Below are positions 52,847 to 61,866 of a stretch of DNA of 64,000 nt, in pieces. A program made the position numbers and the translations under genes. The notes beneath the pieces were generated by a model. That model had not been told where the DNA came from. It searched no databases and was given only the letters and a program-made list of their open reading frames with translations. Source of the stretch: Marilutibacter chinensis (GTDB lineage: Bacteria > Pseudomonadota > Gammaproteobacteria > Xanthomonadales > Xanthomonadaceae). The stretch's first letter is position 1. Every line of letters begins with the position of its first letter. The stretch covers positions 62,001-126,000 of the forward strand of contig NZ_JAKJPO010000005.1 in the NCBI RefSeq assembly GCF_021725675.1. The letters are read 5' to 3'.

Positions 52847-54973
52847 TCAGCGGCCGCCGCTCCAGCCGATGCCGACGGTGAATCCGCGACCGGCGCCGGG
52901 CTCGAAGTAGCGTCCGTTGCCCTCGTTGACGATCACCGAACCGGCATGGTCGCGGTCGAACAGGTTGTCCACCCGCGCGAAGCCGTGCCAGCCCGAAGCT
53001 GGCGCGCGCCATTGCAGCCGCAACGCCAGCAGTGCGTAGCCCGGCGCGTGGTCGTCGTTGAGGTCGTTGACCGCGATCCGGTCGCTGGCGCGCAGCTCCA
53101 GCGCCGCGCCGAGGCGGTCGCCGGCGCCGTGCCAGGCCAGCTCGGCATAGCCGTGCGCACGCGGCACGCCCGGCACCCGGTTGCCGGCGGCGACCTCGCG
53201 CCGCACCGGCACGCCGCCGCTGGCCACCCGGTACGCGTACGGCGACACGAAGCGCGCATGCAGCCAGTTGGCGGCAACCGCGTACGACCAGCGTTCGCCG
53301 AACCGCCCCTCGAAACCGGCTTCGATGCCCTCGCGGCGGGTGCGTCCGGCATTGGCGTAGCTGGTCCGGCCACCCTGGTTGTGCGCCGGCACGATCTCGT
53401 CGCGGCCGTCGATGCGGTACAGCGTCACGCTGGCATGGCCGTCCGCCCGCCGCCAGCGCGCGCCGATCTCGCCGCTGTCGTAGCGCGTCGCGCGCAGCTC
53501 GCGGTTGAAGCCGGCGCCGCCGTCGGAGCGGTACGACAGCTCGGTGACGGTCGGCGTCTCGAAGCCGCGGCCGACGCTGGCGAACGCCTCGCCCCAGCCG
53601 AACGCCCGCGCCACCCCCAGCGACGCCGCGGTCTCCTCGAACGTCAGCCGGCCGCCGTCGTCGCCGTTGGCCAGGTAACGGTCGTGCGAGGAGAAGCGCA
53701 ACCGGCTCCGGCGCACGCCGGCCAGCGCGCTCCACGCTTCGCCCCACGTCCAGTCGCCCAGCGCGTAGGCGTCGACGTTGCGCAGGGTGTTGTCCTCGTC
53801 GCGGCGCAGCCGCCCGCGCACGCCGAGGCGGTCGCCGACGAAGTTCTCGTAGCCGCGGCGGTCCTCATCCAACCGGCCCGCGTCCATGCCGATCGACAGC
53901 CCGCCGCGTGCGCCTTCCCAGCGGTGGCCCGCCTCCAGCCCGGCCGAGCGCCGGCCGACGTCGATCACTCCGCCGGCGCTGGTCGGCGCCTGCTGCGCGA
54001 ACGCCGGCACCGCCAGGTACTGCAGCACGTCGCGGCCGACCGCGTGCGCGCCGATCCAGTAGCTGCGCCCTGGCGCGTAGTCGTGCTCCCAGCGCGCGCC
54101 GAGCTGCGCGTTGTCGATCCGCTTGCGGGTGTCGAACGCCAGCGCGTTCGGCGCGGTGCCGTGCGGATCTTCGCGCCACTGCGCGCGGGTCAGCCCCAGC
54201 GGATCCTCGGTGTCGGGCTGGCGCAGCGCGCCGGCGGCCAGCCGCAGCCGGCGGCGTTCGTCCGGCGCCCATTGCGCGACCGCGTCCAGCTGCGCGCGTT
54301 CGGCCGCGCTGTGCGGACGCTCGCCATCGGTGGCGAAGTGGCTGCCCAGCGCCTGCCAGCGCCACGGCGAATCCGCATCCGCCTGCTCGTAGCCGGCCTG
54401 CAGTCGATGGCTGCCATGCCCGCCCAGCCAACCCTCGACGCGCGGTCCGCCCGGCCCGTCGAGCGCGGTCTCGGCGACGATCGCGCCGCCGGCCGCGTTG
54501 CCGTACTGCAGCGCCAGCGGCCCGCGCAGCACCTGCACCCGGTCCAGCGCGCCCAGCGGGAAGTTCGCCGCCTGGCCCTGGCCGTCCAGCGCCGAGGACG
54601 GGATGCCGTCCACCACAAGCCGGATCCCGCGGATGCCGAAGGTGGAGCGGGCGCCGAAGCCGCGGCTCTGGATCTGCAGGTCCTGCGCGTAGTTCTGCCG
54701 GTCGAGCACGCCGATGCCCGGCACCCGCACCAGCGTCTCTGCCAGCGACACCTGCCGCTGGCCCGCGCGCAGCGTCGCGCCGTCCACCGTGTCCACCGCG
54801 CCTGGGAACGCCTGCAGCGGCCGCGGCGGGCCCAGCACCTGCACCGTGTCGAGGGTGGCGGCATCGTCGTCCTGCTGCGCGGCGGCCGGCAGCGCGAGGA
54901 ACAGCGCGACCAGCAGCCACCACGGCGACGGAGAAGGAGAAGGGCGGCGCAGGGCGCGTCGGCAGGCATTCAT
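52847..54973 (-). CDS. TonB-dependent outer-membrane receptor
   Basis: 708 residues, start ATG at 54973 with a signal peptide (Arg-rich start, WWLLVALFLALPAAAQ). The plug domain (about 50-165) has the expected order: DTVQVLG near the start in the place of a TonB box, LAETLVRVPGIGVLDRQNY, SRGFGARSTFGIRGIRLVVDGIP and RVQVLRGPLALQYGNAAGG. The barrel follows with alternating aromatic strands and ends AGRGFTVGIGWSGGR. Such receptors import siderophores, vitamin B12 or sugars. The closing residue is Arg instead of an aromatic, so the last strand ends four residues early (GIGW). No ligand clue is nearby. Convergent with the propeller gene. Confidence 0.93.
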   Translation of the reverse strand: MNACRRALRRPSPSPSPWWLLVALFLALPAAAQQDDDAATLDTVQVLGPPRPLQAFPGAVDTVDGATLRAGQRQVSLAETLVRVPGIGVLDRQNYAQDLQIQSRGFGARSTFGIRGIRLVVDGIPSSALDGQGQAANFPLGALDRVQVLRGPLALQYGNAAGGAIVAETALDGPGGPRVEGWLGGHGSHRLQAGYEQADADSPWRWQALGSHFATDGERPHSAAERAQLDAVAQWAPDERRRLRLAAGALRQPDTEDPLGLTRAQWREDPHGTAPNALAFDTRKRIDNAQLGARWEHDYAPGRSYWIGAHAVGRDVLQYLAVPAFAQQAPTSAGGVIDVGRRSAGLEAGHRWEGARGGLSIGMDAGRLDEDRRGYENFVGDRLGVRGRLRRDEDNTLRNVDAYALGDWTWGEAWSALAGVRRSRLRFSSHDRYLANGDDGGRLTFEETAASLGVARAFGWGEAFASVGRGFETPTVTELSYRSDGGAGFNRELRATRYDSGEIGARWRRADGHASVTLYRIDGRDEIVPAHNQGGRTSYANAGRTRREGIEAGFEGRFGERWSYAVAANWLHARFVSPYAYRVASGGVPVRREVAAGNRVPGVPRAHGYAELAWHGAGDRLGAALELRASDRIAVNDLNDDHAPGYALLALRLQWRAPASGWHGFARVDNLFDRDHAGSVIVNEGNGRYFEPGAGRGFTVGIGWSGGR

Positions 54974-55257
54974 GCGCGCATTGTCGCTGCCGCGGCGCCA
55001 CGCGTGCGTGAGGCAGGCGGCAGAGCGCCGGCCGAACGGCAGCCGGCCGGCGCGGGCGAGCGGGCGGTGCGTGGCGGCGCGCCATGTGCGGCAACCCCAC
55101 GCGCTGGTATGCAATGGCCGTGGACATCGCATACCAGCGACCAAAGGCGGAGCCGGCGGCCGCCGGGGCGACATCGGAACGGCGCGGTCCGGCTGCTAGA
55201 ATCGGAGCTCTAATTCCCCCTTGAACCACGAGGCGCGGCCATGGGGCCGCGAAGCGC

Positions 55258-57963
55258 ATGACCCAGACCTACGAGAGCCCGTTCGCCGATCTGCTGCACA
55301 ACGACCCGGACCCGGCCGAGACCCAGGAATGGGTCGAGTCGGTCCAGGCCGTCATCGCCCGCGACGGCGCCGAGCGCGCCCACCAGCTGCTGCAGGGCAT
55401 GGTCGAGGTCACCCGCCGCGCCGGCGCCCACCTGCCGTTCTCGCCGACCACCGAGTACATCAACACGATCCCGCCGCACCTGGAGCCCAAGACCCCGGGC
55501 GACCAGACCATGGAATGGCGGATCCGCTCGCTGATCCGCTGGAACGCGATGGCGATGGTCGTGCGCGCCAACCGCAAGCCCGGCGACCTGGGCGGCCACA
55601 TCGCCAGCTTCGCCTCCGCGGCGACCCTCTACGACGTCGGCTTCAACCATTTCTGGCGCGGCCCAGAAGGCGACCACCCCGGCGACCTGATCGGCGTGCA
55701 GGGCCACAGCTCGCCCGGCATCTACGCGCGTTCCTTCCTCGAAGGTCGCATCAGCGAATCGCAGCTCGACCACTTCCGCATGGAGGTCGACGGCCGCGGC
55801 ATCAGCTCCTACCCGCACCCGTGGCTGATGCCCGATTACTGGCAGCTGCCGACCGTGTCGATGGGCCTGGGTCCGATCGCGTCGATCTACCAGGCGCGCA
55901 ACTGGAAATACCTGGAAGGCCGCGGCCTGCTGCCGAAGTCCGACCGCAAGGTCTGGTGCTTCATGGGCGACGGCGAGTGCGACGAGCCCGAGAGCCTGGG
56001 CGCGATCTCGGTCGCCGGCCGCGAGGGCCTGGACAACCTGGTGTTCGTGATCAACTGCAACCTGCAGCGCCTGGACGGCCCGGTGCGCGGCAACGGCAAG
56101 ATCATCCAGGAACTGGAAGGCCAGTTCCGCGGCGCCGGGTGGAACGTGATCAAGACCGTCTGGGGCAGCTACTGGGATCCGCTGCTGGCGCGCGACACCT
56201 CCGGCAAGCTGCGCCAGCTGATGATGGAGACCGTCGACGGCGAGTACCAGAACTGCAAGGCCTTCGGCGGCGCGTATACCCGCGAGCATTTCTTCGGCAA
56301 GTACCCGGAGACCGAGCGCCTGGTCGCCAACCTGTCCGACGACGACATCTGGCGTCTGAACCGCGGCGGCCACGACCCGCACAAGGTCTACGCGGCCTAC
56401 GACGCGGCGACCAAGATGAAGGGTATGCCGACCGTGATCCTGGCCAAGACGGTCAAGGGCTACGGCATGGGCGCGGCCGGCGAATCGCTGAACCCCACCC
56501 ACCAGACCAAGAAGCTCGACGACGAGGCGGTCCGCGCGTTCCGCGACCGCTTCAACATCCCGGTCACCGACAAGCAGCTCGCCGACGGCCAGGTGCCGTT
56601 CTTCCACCCGGGCAAGGACTCCGAGGAAGTGCAGTACATGCTCGAGCGCCGCAAGGCGCTGGGCGGCTTCCTGCCGCAGCGCCGGCGCAAGGCCAGCCAG
56701 TCGCTGGAAGTGCCGAAGCTCGAAACCTACGAGCGCCTGCTCAAGTCCACCGGCGATCGCGAGATCAGCACCACGATGGCCTTCGTGCAGACCCTCAACA
56801 TCACCCTGCGCGACAAACAGGTCGGCCCGCGCTGCGTGCCGATCGTCGCCGACGAGGCGCGCACCTTCGGCATGGAAGGCCTGTTCCGCCAGCTCGGCAT
56901 CTACGCCCCGCAGGGCCAGAAGTACAAGCCGGTCGACCGCGACCAGCTGATGTACTACCGCGAGGACGCCGCCGGCCAGGTGCTGGAGGAGGGCATCACC
57001 GAGGCGGGCGCGTTCTCCAGCTGGATGGCCGCGGCCACCAGCTACAGCACCAACGATTTGCAGATGCTGCCGTTCTACATCTTCTATTCGATGTTCGGCT
57101 TCCAGCGCATCGGCGACTCCGCCTGGCAGGCCGCCGACATGCGCGCGCGCGGCTTCCTGCTCGGCGCCACCGCCGGCCGCACCACCCTCAACGGCGAGGG
57201 CCTGCAGCACGAGGACGGCCATAGCCACCTGCTCGCCGGCGCGATCCCGAACTGCCGCAGTTACGACCCGACCTTCGGCTACGAGGTCACCGTGATCGTC
57301 CAGCACGGCATGCAGCGCATGCTCGCCGAGCAGCAGGACGAGTACTACTACATCACCCTGATGAACGAGAACTACAGCCACCCGGACATGCCCGAGGGCA
57401 GCGCCGAGGGCATCATCAAGGGCATGTACCTGCTCAAGGACGCCGGCAAGCCGAAGAAGAGCGAGCTGCGCGTGCAACTGCTGGGCAGCGGCACCATCCT
57501 GCGCGAGGCGATCGCCGCCGCCGAACTGCTCGACAAGGACTTCGGCGTGACCGCCGACATCTGGTCCTGCCCCAGCTTCAACGAGCTGCGCCGCGACGGC
57601 GTCGACGCCGAACGCTGGAACCGCCTCAACCCTGAGGCCAAGACCCCGCGCAAACCGTATGTGACCGAGCTGCTGGACGGCCGCCAGGGCCCGGCCATCG
57701 CCGCCACCGACTACGTCCGCGCCTTCGCCGACCAGATCCGCGAATACGTGCCGATGCGCTACACCGTGCTGGGCACCGACGGCTTCGGCCGCAGCGACAC
57801 CCGCGCCAACCTGCGCCGCCACTTCGAGGTCGACCGCTTCCACATCGCCCACGCCGCGATCGCCGCGCTGGCCGCCGACGGCAAGATGACCGCCAAGGAC
57901 GTCACCCGCGCGATCAAGGAGTACAGGATCGACGTGGAGAAGCCGAATCCGATTGGGGTTTGA
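55258..57963 (+). CDS. aceE: Pyruvate dehydrogenase E1 component (homodimeric type)
   Basis: 901 residues, full length for the single-chain E1. Decarboxylates pyruvate with thiamine diphosphate and passes the acetyl group to E2. The opening TQEWVESVQAVI, EYINTIPP, and GGHIASFASAATLYDVGFNH are typical; the ThDP site is GDGECDEPESLGAIS with INCN about 27 residues on, and KTVKGYGMG, FYIFYSMFGFQRIGD and TAGRTTLNGEGLQHEDGHS follow in order. The C-terminus is intact and reads RIDVEKPNPIGV. aceF and lpd are not beside it: downstream comes a terminator-like stem and then a hipBA module, and the last 228 bp of this gene recur at 59776-60003. Confidence 0.97.
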   Translation: MTQTYESPFADLLHNDPDPAETQEWVESVQAVIARDGAERAHQLLQGMVEVTRRAGAHLPFSPTTEYINTIPPHLEPKTPGDQTMEWRIRSLIRWNAMAMVVRANRKPGDLGGHIASFASAATLYDVGFNHFWRGPEGDHPGDLIGVQGHSSPGIYARSFLEGRISESQLDHFRMEVDGRGISSYPHPWLMPDYWQLPTVSMGLGPIASIYQARNWKYLEGRGLLPKSDRKVWCFMGDGECDEPESLGAISVAGREGLDNLVFVINCNLQRLDGPVRGNGKIIQELEGQFRGAGWNVIKTVWGSYWDPLLARDTSGKLRQLMMETVDGEYQNCKAFGGAYTREHFFGKYPETERLVANLSDDDIWRLNRGGHDPHKVYAAYDAATKMKGMPTVILAKTVKGYGMGAAGESLNPTHQTKKLDDEAVRAFRDRFNIPVTDKQLADGQVPFFHPGKDSEEVQYMLERRKALGGFLPQRRRKASQSLEVPKLETYERLLKSTGDREISTTMAFVQTLNITLRDKQVGPRCVPIVADEARTFGMEGLFRQLGIYAPQGQKYKPVDRDQLMYYREDAAGQVLEEGITEAGAFSSWMAAATSYSTNDLQMLPFYIFYSMFGFQRIGDSAWQAADMRARGFLLGATAGRTTLNGEGLQHEDGHSHLLAGAIPNCRSYDPTFGYEVTVIVQHGMQRMLAEQQDEYYYITLMNENYSHPDMPEGSAEGIIKGMYLLKDAGKPKKSELRVQLLGSGTILREAIAAAELLDKDFGVTADIWSCPSFNELRRDGVDAERWNRLNPEAKTPRKPYVTELLDGRQGPAIAATDYVRAFADQIREYVPMRYTVLGTDGFGRSDTRANLRRHFEVDRFHIAHAAIAALAADGKMTAKDVTRAIKEYRIDVEKPNPIGV
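57736..57963. repeat. aceE 3' end, copy 1 of a 228-bp direct repeat
   Basis: The last 228 bp of aceE, from ATCCGCGA to the TGA. Fifteen differences by eye count separate it from 59776-60003 (about 93% identity), and the offset between copies is 2040 bp. This copy belongs to the complete reading frame, so it is the functional one now. Confidence 0.9.
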
Positions 57964-57984
57964 GGACGCTCGACAAAGCACTGG

Positions 57985-58010
57985 GAAGGGCGACCTTGGG
58001 GTCGCCCTTC
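57985..58010 (+). terminator. Stem-loop downstream of aceE
   Basis: A perfect 11-bp stem, GAAGGGCGACC at 57985-57995 and GGTCGCCCTTC at 58000-58010, with a TTGG loop, 21 bp after the aceE stop. TGCGTTTGCG follows, so the U-tract is short. It probably ends aceE transcription before hipB. Confidence 0.8.
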
Positions 58011-58030
58011 TGCGTTTGCGCCTTCTGCAT

Positions 58031-58157
58031 CGGACATGTTGAAAATCAACGTATAGGTTGAATTTGTATAATTCAATCTACAGATTGATTTTTCGAGATT
58101 CAAGGTTTAAGTTGAACTCGCAGAGTTCAATCTATTTCTTGAAATTCGCTTGATTCG
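58031..58157. promoter_or_regulatory. 27-bp-phased operator array upstream of hipBA
   Basis: Three 19-bp inverted repeats of the form TTGA-NNN-N5-NNN-TCAA sit at 58058-58076 (TTGAATT/AATTCAA, perfect), 58085-58103 (TTGATTT/GATTCAA, imperfect) and 58112-58130 (TTGAACT/AGTTCAA, perfect). Starts are exactly 27 bp apart. One step outward on each side the array ends in half-sites: AAATCAA at 58043-58049 and TTGAAAT at 58139-58145. The last half-site overlaps the hipB ribosome binding region. The AT-rich block between units could also hold the promoter. HipB antitoxins repress their own operons by binding palindromes, so these are very probably HipB sites. Repeats and spacing are seen; binding is inferred. 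Confidence 0.8.
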
Positions 58158-58169
58158 AGGTGGAACGGC

Positions 58170-58430
58170 ATGAAGTACCTCATCCAACATCCACGCCAAC
58201 TTGCCCCATTGCTCAAAGCATTGCGGGCCCAGGCCGATCTCTCCCAGGCGCAGGTCGCCGCAAAGCTGGGTGTGACTCATCAGGCCATCAGTGCATTGGA
58301 GCGGCATCCGGAAAAGGCGACGTTCGACCGACTGATGCGATTTCTTGGCGCGTTGAACGTGGATATCGTTTTGCAGCCCCGCTCCCAGCAGGAAGGCAGC
58401 AGGTCGCGATCTGCGCCGGTGGAGTGGTAG
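58170..58430 (+). CDS. hipB: HipB-like antitoxin, XRE-family DNA-binding protein
   Basis: 86 residues, start ATG at 58170 with a GAGG site overlapping the operator array. A helix-turn-helix of the Cro/C1 type occupies about 15-70: LSQAQVAAKLGVTHQAISALER holds both helices, followed by FDRLMRFLGALNVDIVLQPR. The C-terminal tail is short, Ser/Arg-rich and ends in Trp, like HipB proteins whose tail is flexible. It would neutralise HipA, repress the operon and co-repress with HipA. The stop is 4 bp before the hipA start. Confidence 0.92.
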   Translation: MKYLIQHPRQLAPLLKALRAQADLSQAQVAAKLGVTHQAISALERHPEKATFDRLMRFLGALNVDIVLQPRSQQEGSRSRSAPVEW

Positions 58431-58434
58431 ACCG

Positions 58435-59748
58435 ATGGCAGCCTCATCAACCAGCGCGCTTGCCGTCTGGATCAATGGCGAGCAGGTCGGCCTCTGGGAG
58501 GAGCGACGCAGCGGGGCCCAGACATTGACCTATGCTGCCGATTGGCTGGTTGCGCCACATGCGCGTCCGCTGTCGTTGTCGCTGCCGCTGCTCCCGGAAG
58601 GCGGTGTTCACCGGGGAACTGCCGTCGAGTACTTTTTCGAGAACCTCCTGCCTGACAGCGCTGACATCCGGCGTCGGCTCCGCCAGCGGACCGGTGCCCG
58701 ATCGACAGCCGCCTTCGATCTACTGGCAGAGATTGGCCGGGATTGTGTCGGAGCCGTGCAGCTGCTTCCGGTCGGACGGCAGCCGGAAGGGTTGGAGCAG
58801 ATCGACGCGGAACCGCTGACGGATGCGGAGGTCGCCCAGGTGTTGCGCGACGTTCCCGTAACGAGGACGCCTGGGGCGGCAGAGCGGGGTGATTTCCGCA
58901 TTTCCATCGCAGGCGCACAGGAAAAAACCGCCTTGCTTTGGCACGAAGGCCGCTGGTGCCTTCCGCGGAACTCAACGCCAACGACGCATATTTTCAAGCT
59001 GCCCCTTGGCAAAGTGGGCAACATGCAGGCCGATTTCAGCACTTCAGTCGAAAACGAGTGGCTTTGCAGCCGTATTGTCGAAGCGTTTGACATACCTGTT
59101 GCCCGGACCCGCATCGCGACGTTCGAGGAGCAGAAGGCGTTGATCGTCGAGCGCTTCGACCGCCGTCGATCCGAGCGTGGCGACTGGTGGCTGCGCCTGC
59201 CGCAGGAAGATATGTGCCAGGCCCTCGGCGTCCACCCGGACCACCGGTACGAAGTCGACGGCGGCCCCGGCGTGCGGGACATCATGGAATTGCTGCGGCG
59301 TTCCGAGCAGGCTGATCGGGATCGAAACGTTTTCTTCAAGGCGCAGATCGTCTTCTGGGCACTGGCTGCAACCGATGGTCACGCCAAGAACTTCAGCATC
59401 TTTCTGGGTGCAGGCGGCGCCTACCGGTTGACGCCGCTGTATGACGTGCTGTCTGCCTATCCCATCATGGGAAGAGGCCCCAACCAACTCGATCCGTACG
59501 ATGCCAAGCTGGCCATGGCCGTGGTCTCCAGGAATCGGCACTACCAGATCCGGAACATCGTGCCGCGCCAGTGGGAGGCCATGGCCCGGCATTGTGGTGT
59601 CGATGGTGAACAATTGCTCGCCGAAGTGGCAGAGCAAGCGCAGCGGGTCATTGAAAGAGTCTCCAGCGAACTGCCGCACGACTTCCCGGATGCCGTCGCC
59701 ACGCCAATCCTTGAAGGACTTTCGAGAGCAAGCGCTCGTTTGATCTAG
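58435..59748 (+). CDS. hipA: HipA-family toxin kinase
   Basis: 437 residues. The N-terminal subdomain (ALAVWINGEQVGLWEERRSG, then YFFENLLPDS and FDLLAEIGRDCVGAVQL) is HipA_N/Couple_hipA. The ATP-binding loop FRISIAGAQEKTALL (about 154-168) and the catalytic loop ATDGHAKNFS, with Asp314 and Asn319, are intact, as is the YDVLS metal-binding segment (LTPLYDVLSAYP). E. coli HipA phosphorylates glutamyl-tRNA synthetase and causes dormancy; this member looks active, but its target is not readable. It is coupled to hipB (4 bp). Composition is close to the host's, unlike the AT-rich promoter. It ends 27 bp before the decayed aceE fragment. Confidence 0.93.
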   Translation: MAASSTSALAVWINGEQVGLWEERRSGAQTLTYAADWLVAPHARPLSLSLPLLPEGGVHRGTAVEYFFENLLPDSADIRRRLRQRTGARSTAAFDLLAEIGRDCVGAVQLLPVGRQPEGLEQIDAEPLTDAEVAQVLRDVPVTRTPGAAERGDFRISIAGAQEKTALLWHEGRWCLPRNSTPTTHIFKLPLGKVGNMQADFSTSVENEWLCSRIVEAFDIPVARTRIATFEEQKALIVERFDRRRSERGDWWLRLPQEDMCQALGVHPDHRYEVDGGPGVRDIMELLRRSEQADRDRNVFFKAQIVFWALAATDGHAKNFSIFLGAGGAYRLTPLYDVLSAYPIMGRGPNQLDPYDAKLAMAVVSRNRHYQIRNIVPRQWEAMARHCGVDGEQLLAEVAEQAQRVIERVSSELPHDFPDAVATPILEGLSRASARLI

Positions 59749-59775
59749 GCGGTTCTGCGTTTCACAAGAAGACGC

Positions 59776-60003
59776 ATCCGCGAGTTCGTGCCGATGCGCT
59801 ACACCGTCCCAGGCATCGACGGCTTCGGCCGCAGCGACACCCGCACCAACCAGCGCCGCCACTTCGAGGTCGACCGCTTCCACATCGCCCACGCCGTGAT
59901 CGCCGCCCTGGCCGCCGACGGCAAGATGAGCGCCAAGGACGTCACCCGCACGATCAAGGAGTATAAGATCGACGTGGAGACGCCGAATCCGATTGGGGTT
60001 TGA
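59776..60003 (+). pseudogene. Decayed second copy of the aceE 3' end
   Basis: 228 bp aligned without gaps to the end of aceE (57736-57963) with 15 differences by eye, about 93% identical. It encodes the last 75 residues in the same frame, with at least nine amino-acid changes (for example LGT to PGI and AIKEYR to TIKEYK) and no start of its own except a GTG inside. The high share of replacement changes fits loss of constraint. The repeat extends slightly past the stop, where TGAGGACG occurs in both with three extra bases in this copy. It marks the right edge of the hipBA insertion. Confidence 0.92.
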
Positions 60004-60241
60004 TGAGGACGATGGACTAAAGATACGCCGGTGGCAATATGTGGCGGTGAGCTTCTCTCTCCCCACCAGAACCAGAAAGGCAAAGGGTTAGGCCTCCCGG
60101 TCTAGCCCATCTTCCTGCCTCGCGGTAGCCTTGTAAGCGCTCTGTACAAGTCGCATGCACATGGCCAGGGGTCGCTACAGTGTGCGCTGCGGTGTTCCTC
60201 CATGTATGTTGTCGACGATAGTCACAGGGGTGTGTTGGCAC

Positions 60242-61422
60242 ATGAAACTCGCCGCTGCATGGGCGTGGCTTAACTCGGTGCTCGAAAGCAACACGTTCAA
60301 ACTTCTAATTCTTCCAGTGGCTGGTGGCATATACGCTGCTGGTAGCTACTTTGGGCGCAGAAGAATTGAGAGGACTGGCGAGTCCGAGGAGATTAAGAGA
60401 GTTCGAGAGCTTGTTGATCTCCAGCGAGCGATGAACGACGGTAACGTCTCGGTTGAGGACATCAACAACTTACGGCAACAGTTGCTAGGCAAGCCTGTCG
60501 AGCAGGCTGTGGCGACCGCGACCTATTCATTGAGCGAGCTGAGTACCTGCGCGAGCAGCCCACCGACCTGATGGAGGAGGGTGGAGAAGCGATCACGCAG
60601 GCAGAAATGAATGAGCGGGCTTACGCGATGTACGCCAGAGCCGACAACGAATTAGCAAGCACTGTAATCGAGAAAATGGCAACGTACTCGCCGGAGGAAG
60701 CGGCTGCGTTTCAGCAGGCACAAGATGCTTGGATTAGGTGGCGGGACGCGGAATCGCGGTGGGAGTCAAAGGTCTGGGAAGGGGGAACCATTCGCCCTCT
60801 GATGGTTGCGACTCGCCTTGAATCCTTGACTCGCGAACGCATTGCGGCAATCCGCGTATCGGGTGACTTGGAGCGTGACCCTAATAGGATATTTGCGCCC
60901 TACAGGAAAACACCCAAGGATCTTCCCGATCATCTTTCCCCAGGGATTACGGGGGAGCGTGTTCGCCAACTTCTTGGTGTCCCACATTACGTGAGTGAGA
61001 ACTACTGGTTCTACCGCTTTTCGGACACGCAGCTACAGCTAAAAGTTCAGGATGAAGTTGTTGCCGAGTTCGCCTTCGTGATGATTGAGGGGGAAGCCTA
61101 TGAGACGACTCTAGAGAACGTGGGGCCGTTTCATTTTGGGCAGCTCACGTTTGGCGATCTTTCGCGCTTGTACCCCCAGCTGGAGTTCATCCATAGGTTC
61201 GGCGCTAGAACCGGCGAGTTCTGCATCGAGTTACCGTTGGGAGCAGTGAATACGCGCTACTTCTTCGGCTCAATCTCCACGGAGAGCGGTGGTCGTTTGC
61301 TCCGGGCTAGCGACGCGAACGATGAGGGCGTGGATGAATCTCAAGCTCAAGCAAGGATGCTCGTCAATTGGTTTGGTCGAACGCACGGAGGCGAGCCTCC
61401 CTATATCTGGTGGCACATCTAG
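60242..61422 (+). pseudogene. LprI-like membrane protein gene with a one-base frameshift
   Basis: The first frame (from ATG 60242) gives MKLAAAWAWLNSVLESNTFK, a membrane helix LLILPVAGGIYAAGSYFG, and a charged coil up to VEQAVATATY. Near 60524-60528 the protein-like reading moves to the next frame as FIERAEYLREQPTDLMEEGG and runs to 61422. One added T in TATTCATT would restore a single protein of about 393 residues. The joined region aligns with 32402-33025 (LLG...NYFSKAE against LLG...TYFIERAE). The LprI-like core AAAFQQAQDAWIRWRDAES and VWEGGTIRPLMVATRLESLT follows. The last 150 residues form an extra domain (GITGERVRQLLGVPHYVSEN, WFYRFSDTQLQLKVQD) that recalls BamE-type folds. It may be dead, or the lost base may be a sequencing error. 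No slippery heptamer is seen at the site. Confidence 0.7.
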
Positions 61423-61866
61423 GAGAAATAGCAATAACCTAATCCGCCCGGAACAGAGTGGCTTGTCCGGAAGCACGCAACGGTCCTGCGCCGTGTTGAC
61501 GAACACGATGGAGCTACCCGGCTGCTCAACGCAGGTCGCTCGCATGTTGAGCTTGGTTTGGGTGTCGGACTCGGGCTGGAAGCTATTGATCGCCGGCACC
61601 GGATAGGTGCGTAAATACATGTCCTCGGTGCCGAACGTCTCCCCCGGCGAGGCTCCGTCTTGCTGTTCCAGCTGCAGGCGAACAAGCTGTGCAAGGATGA
61701 TGGAAAGAAGCCTAATCCGCTCGGTAGCTTTCAATAGTCCGTCGGCCAAATCTTGGCTATCGGTGGAGCTAGCCCGTCGTCATCGGCTAGTGTCTTGCGT
61801 AGTAAAGTGGTTTGGCGACATATTTCCGGATCAGGCGTTGCGGATTGAATCAAGCAGGGGGCATCA
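61423..61866. other. Intergenic region, no convincing gene
   Basis: About 440 bp before the GHKL ATPase gene. A minus-strand open frame (61749 to 61270) has a fairly protein-like composition (for example LSIILAQLVRLQLEQQDG, LRTYPVPAINSFQPESDT), but it runs antisense into the preceding gene and resembles nothing known. It is left unannotated. The right end, with an AGGGGG tract 6 nt before the GTG at 61867, serves as ribosome site for the next gene. Confidence 0.4.

Noticed and set aside
55210..57981. Long minus-strand frame opposite aceE
   Set aside because: A mirror of aceE codon bias with no start signals or domains.
58031..58157. Regular 27-bp repeats considered as a CRISPR array
   Set aside because: The conserved parts are palindromic arms within each unit, the units are not near-identical, there are no spacers of 30 bp or so, and no cas genes are nearby. 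The site directly before hipB points to operators.
60515..60535. Programmed ribosomal frameshift as explanation for the split LprI-like gene
   Set aside because: No slippery heptamer (X XXY YYZ) and no obvious downstream pseudoknot; a lost base is simpler.
61270..61749. Minus-strand open frame in the gap before the GHKL gene
   Set aside because: The composition is fairly protein-like, but it overlaps the preceding gene antisense, has no recognised family and no clear ribosome site. Left out for lack of support.
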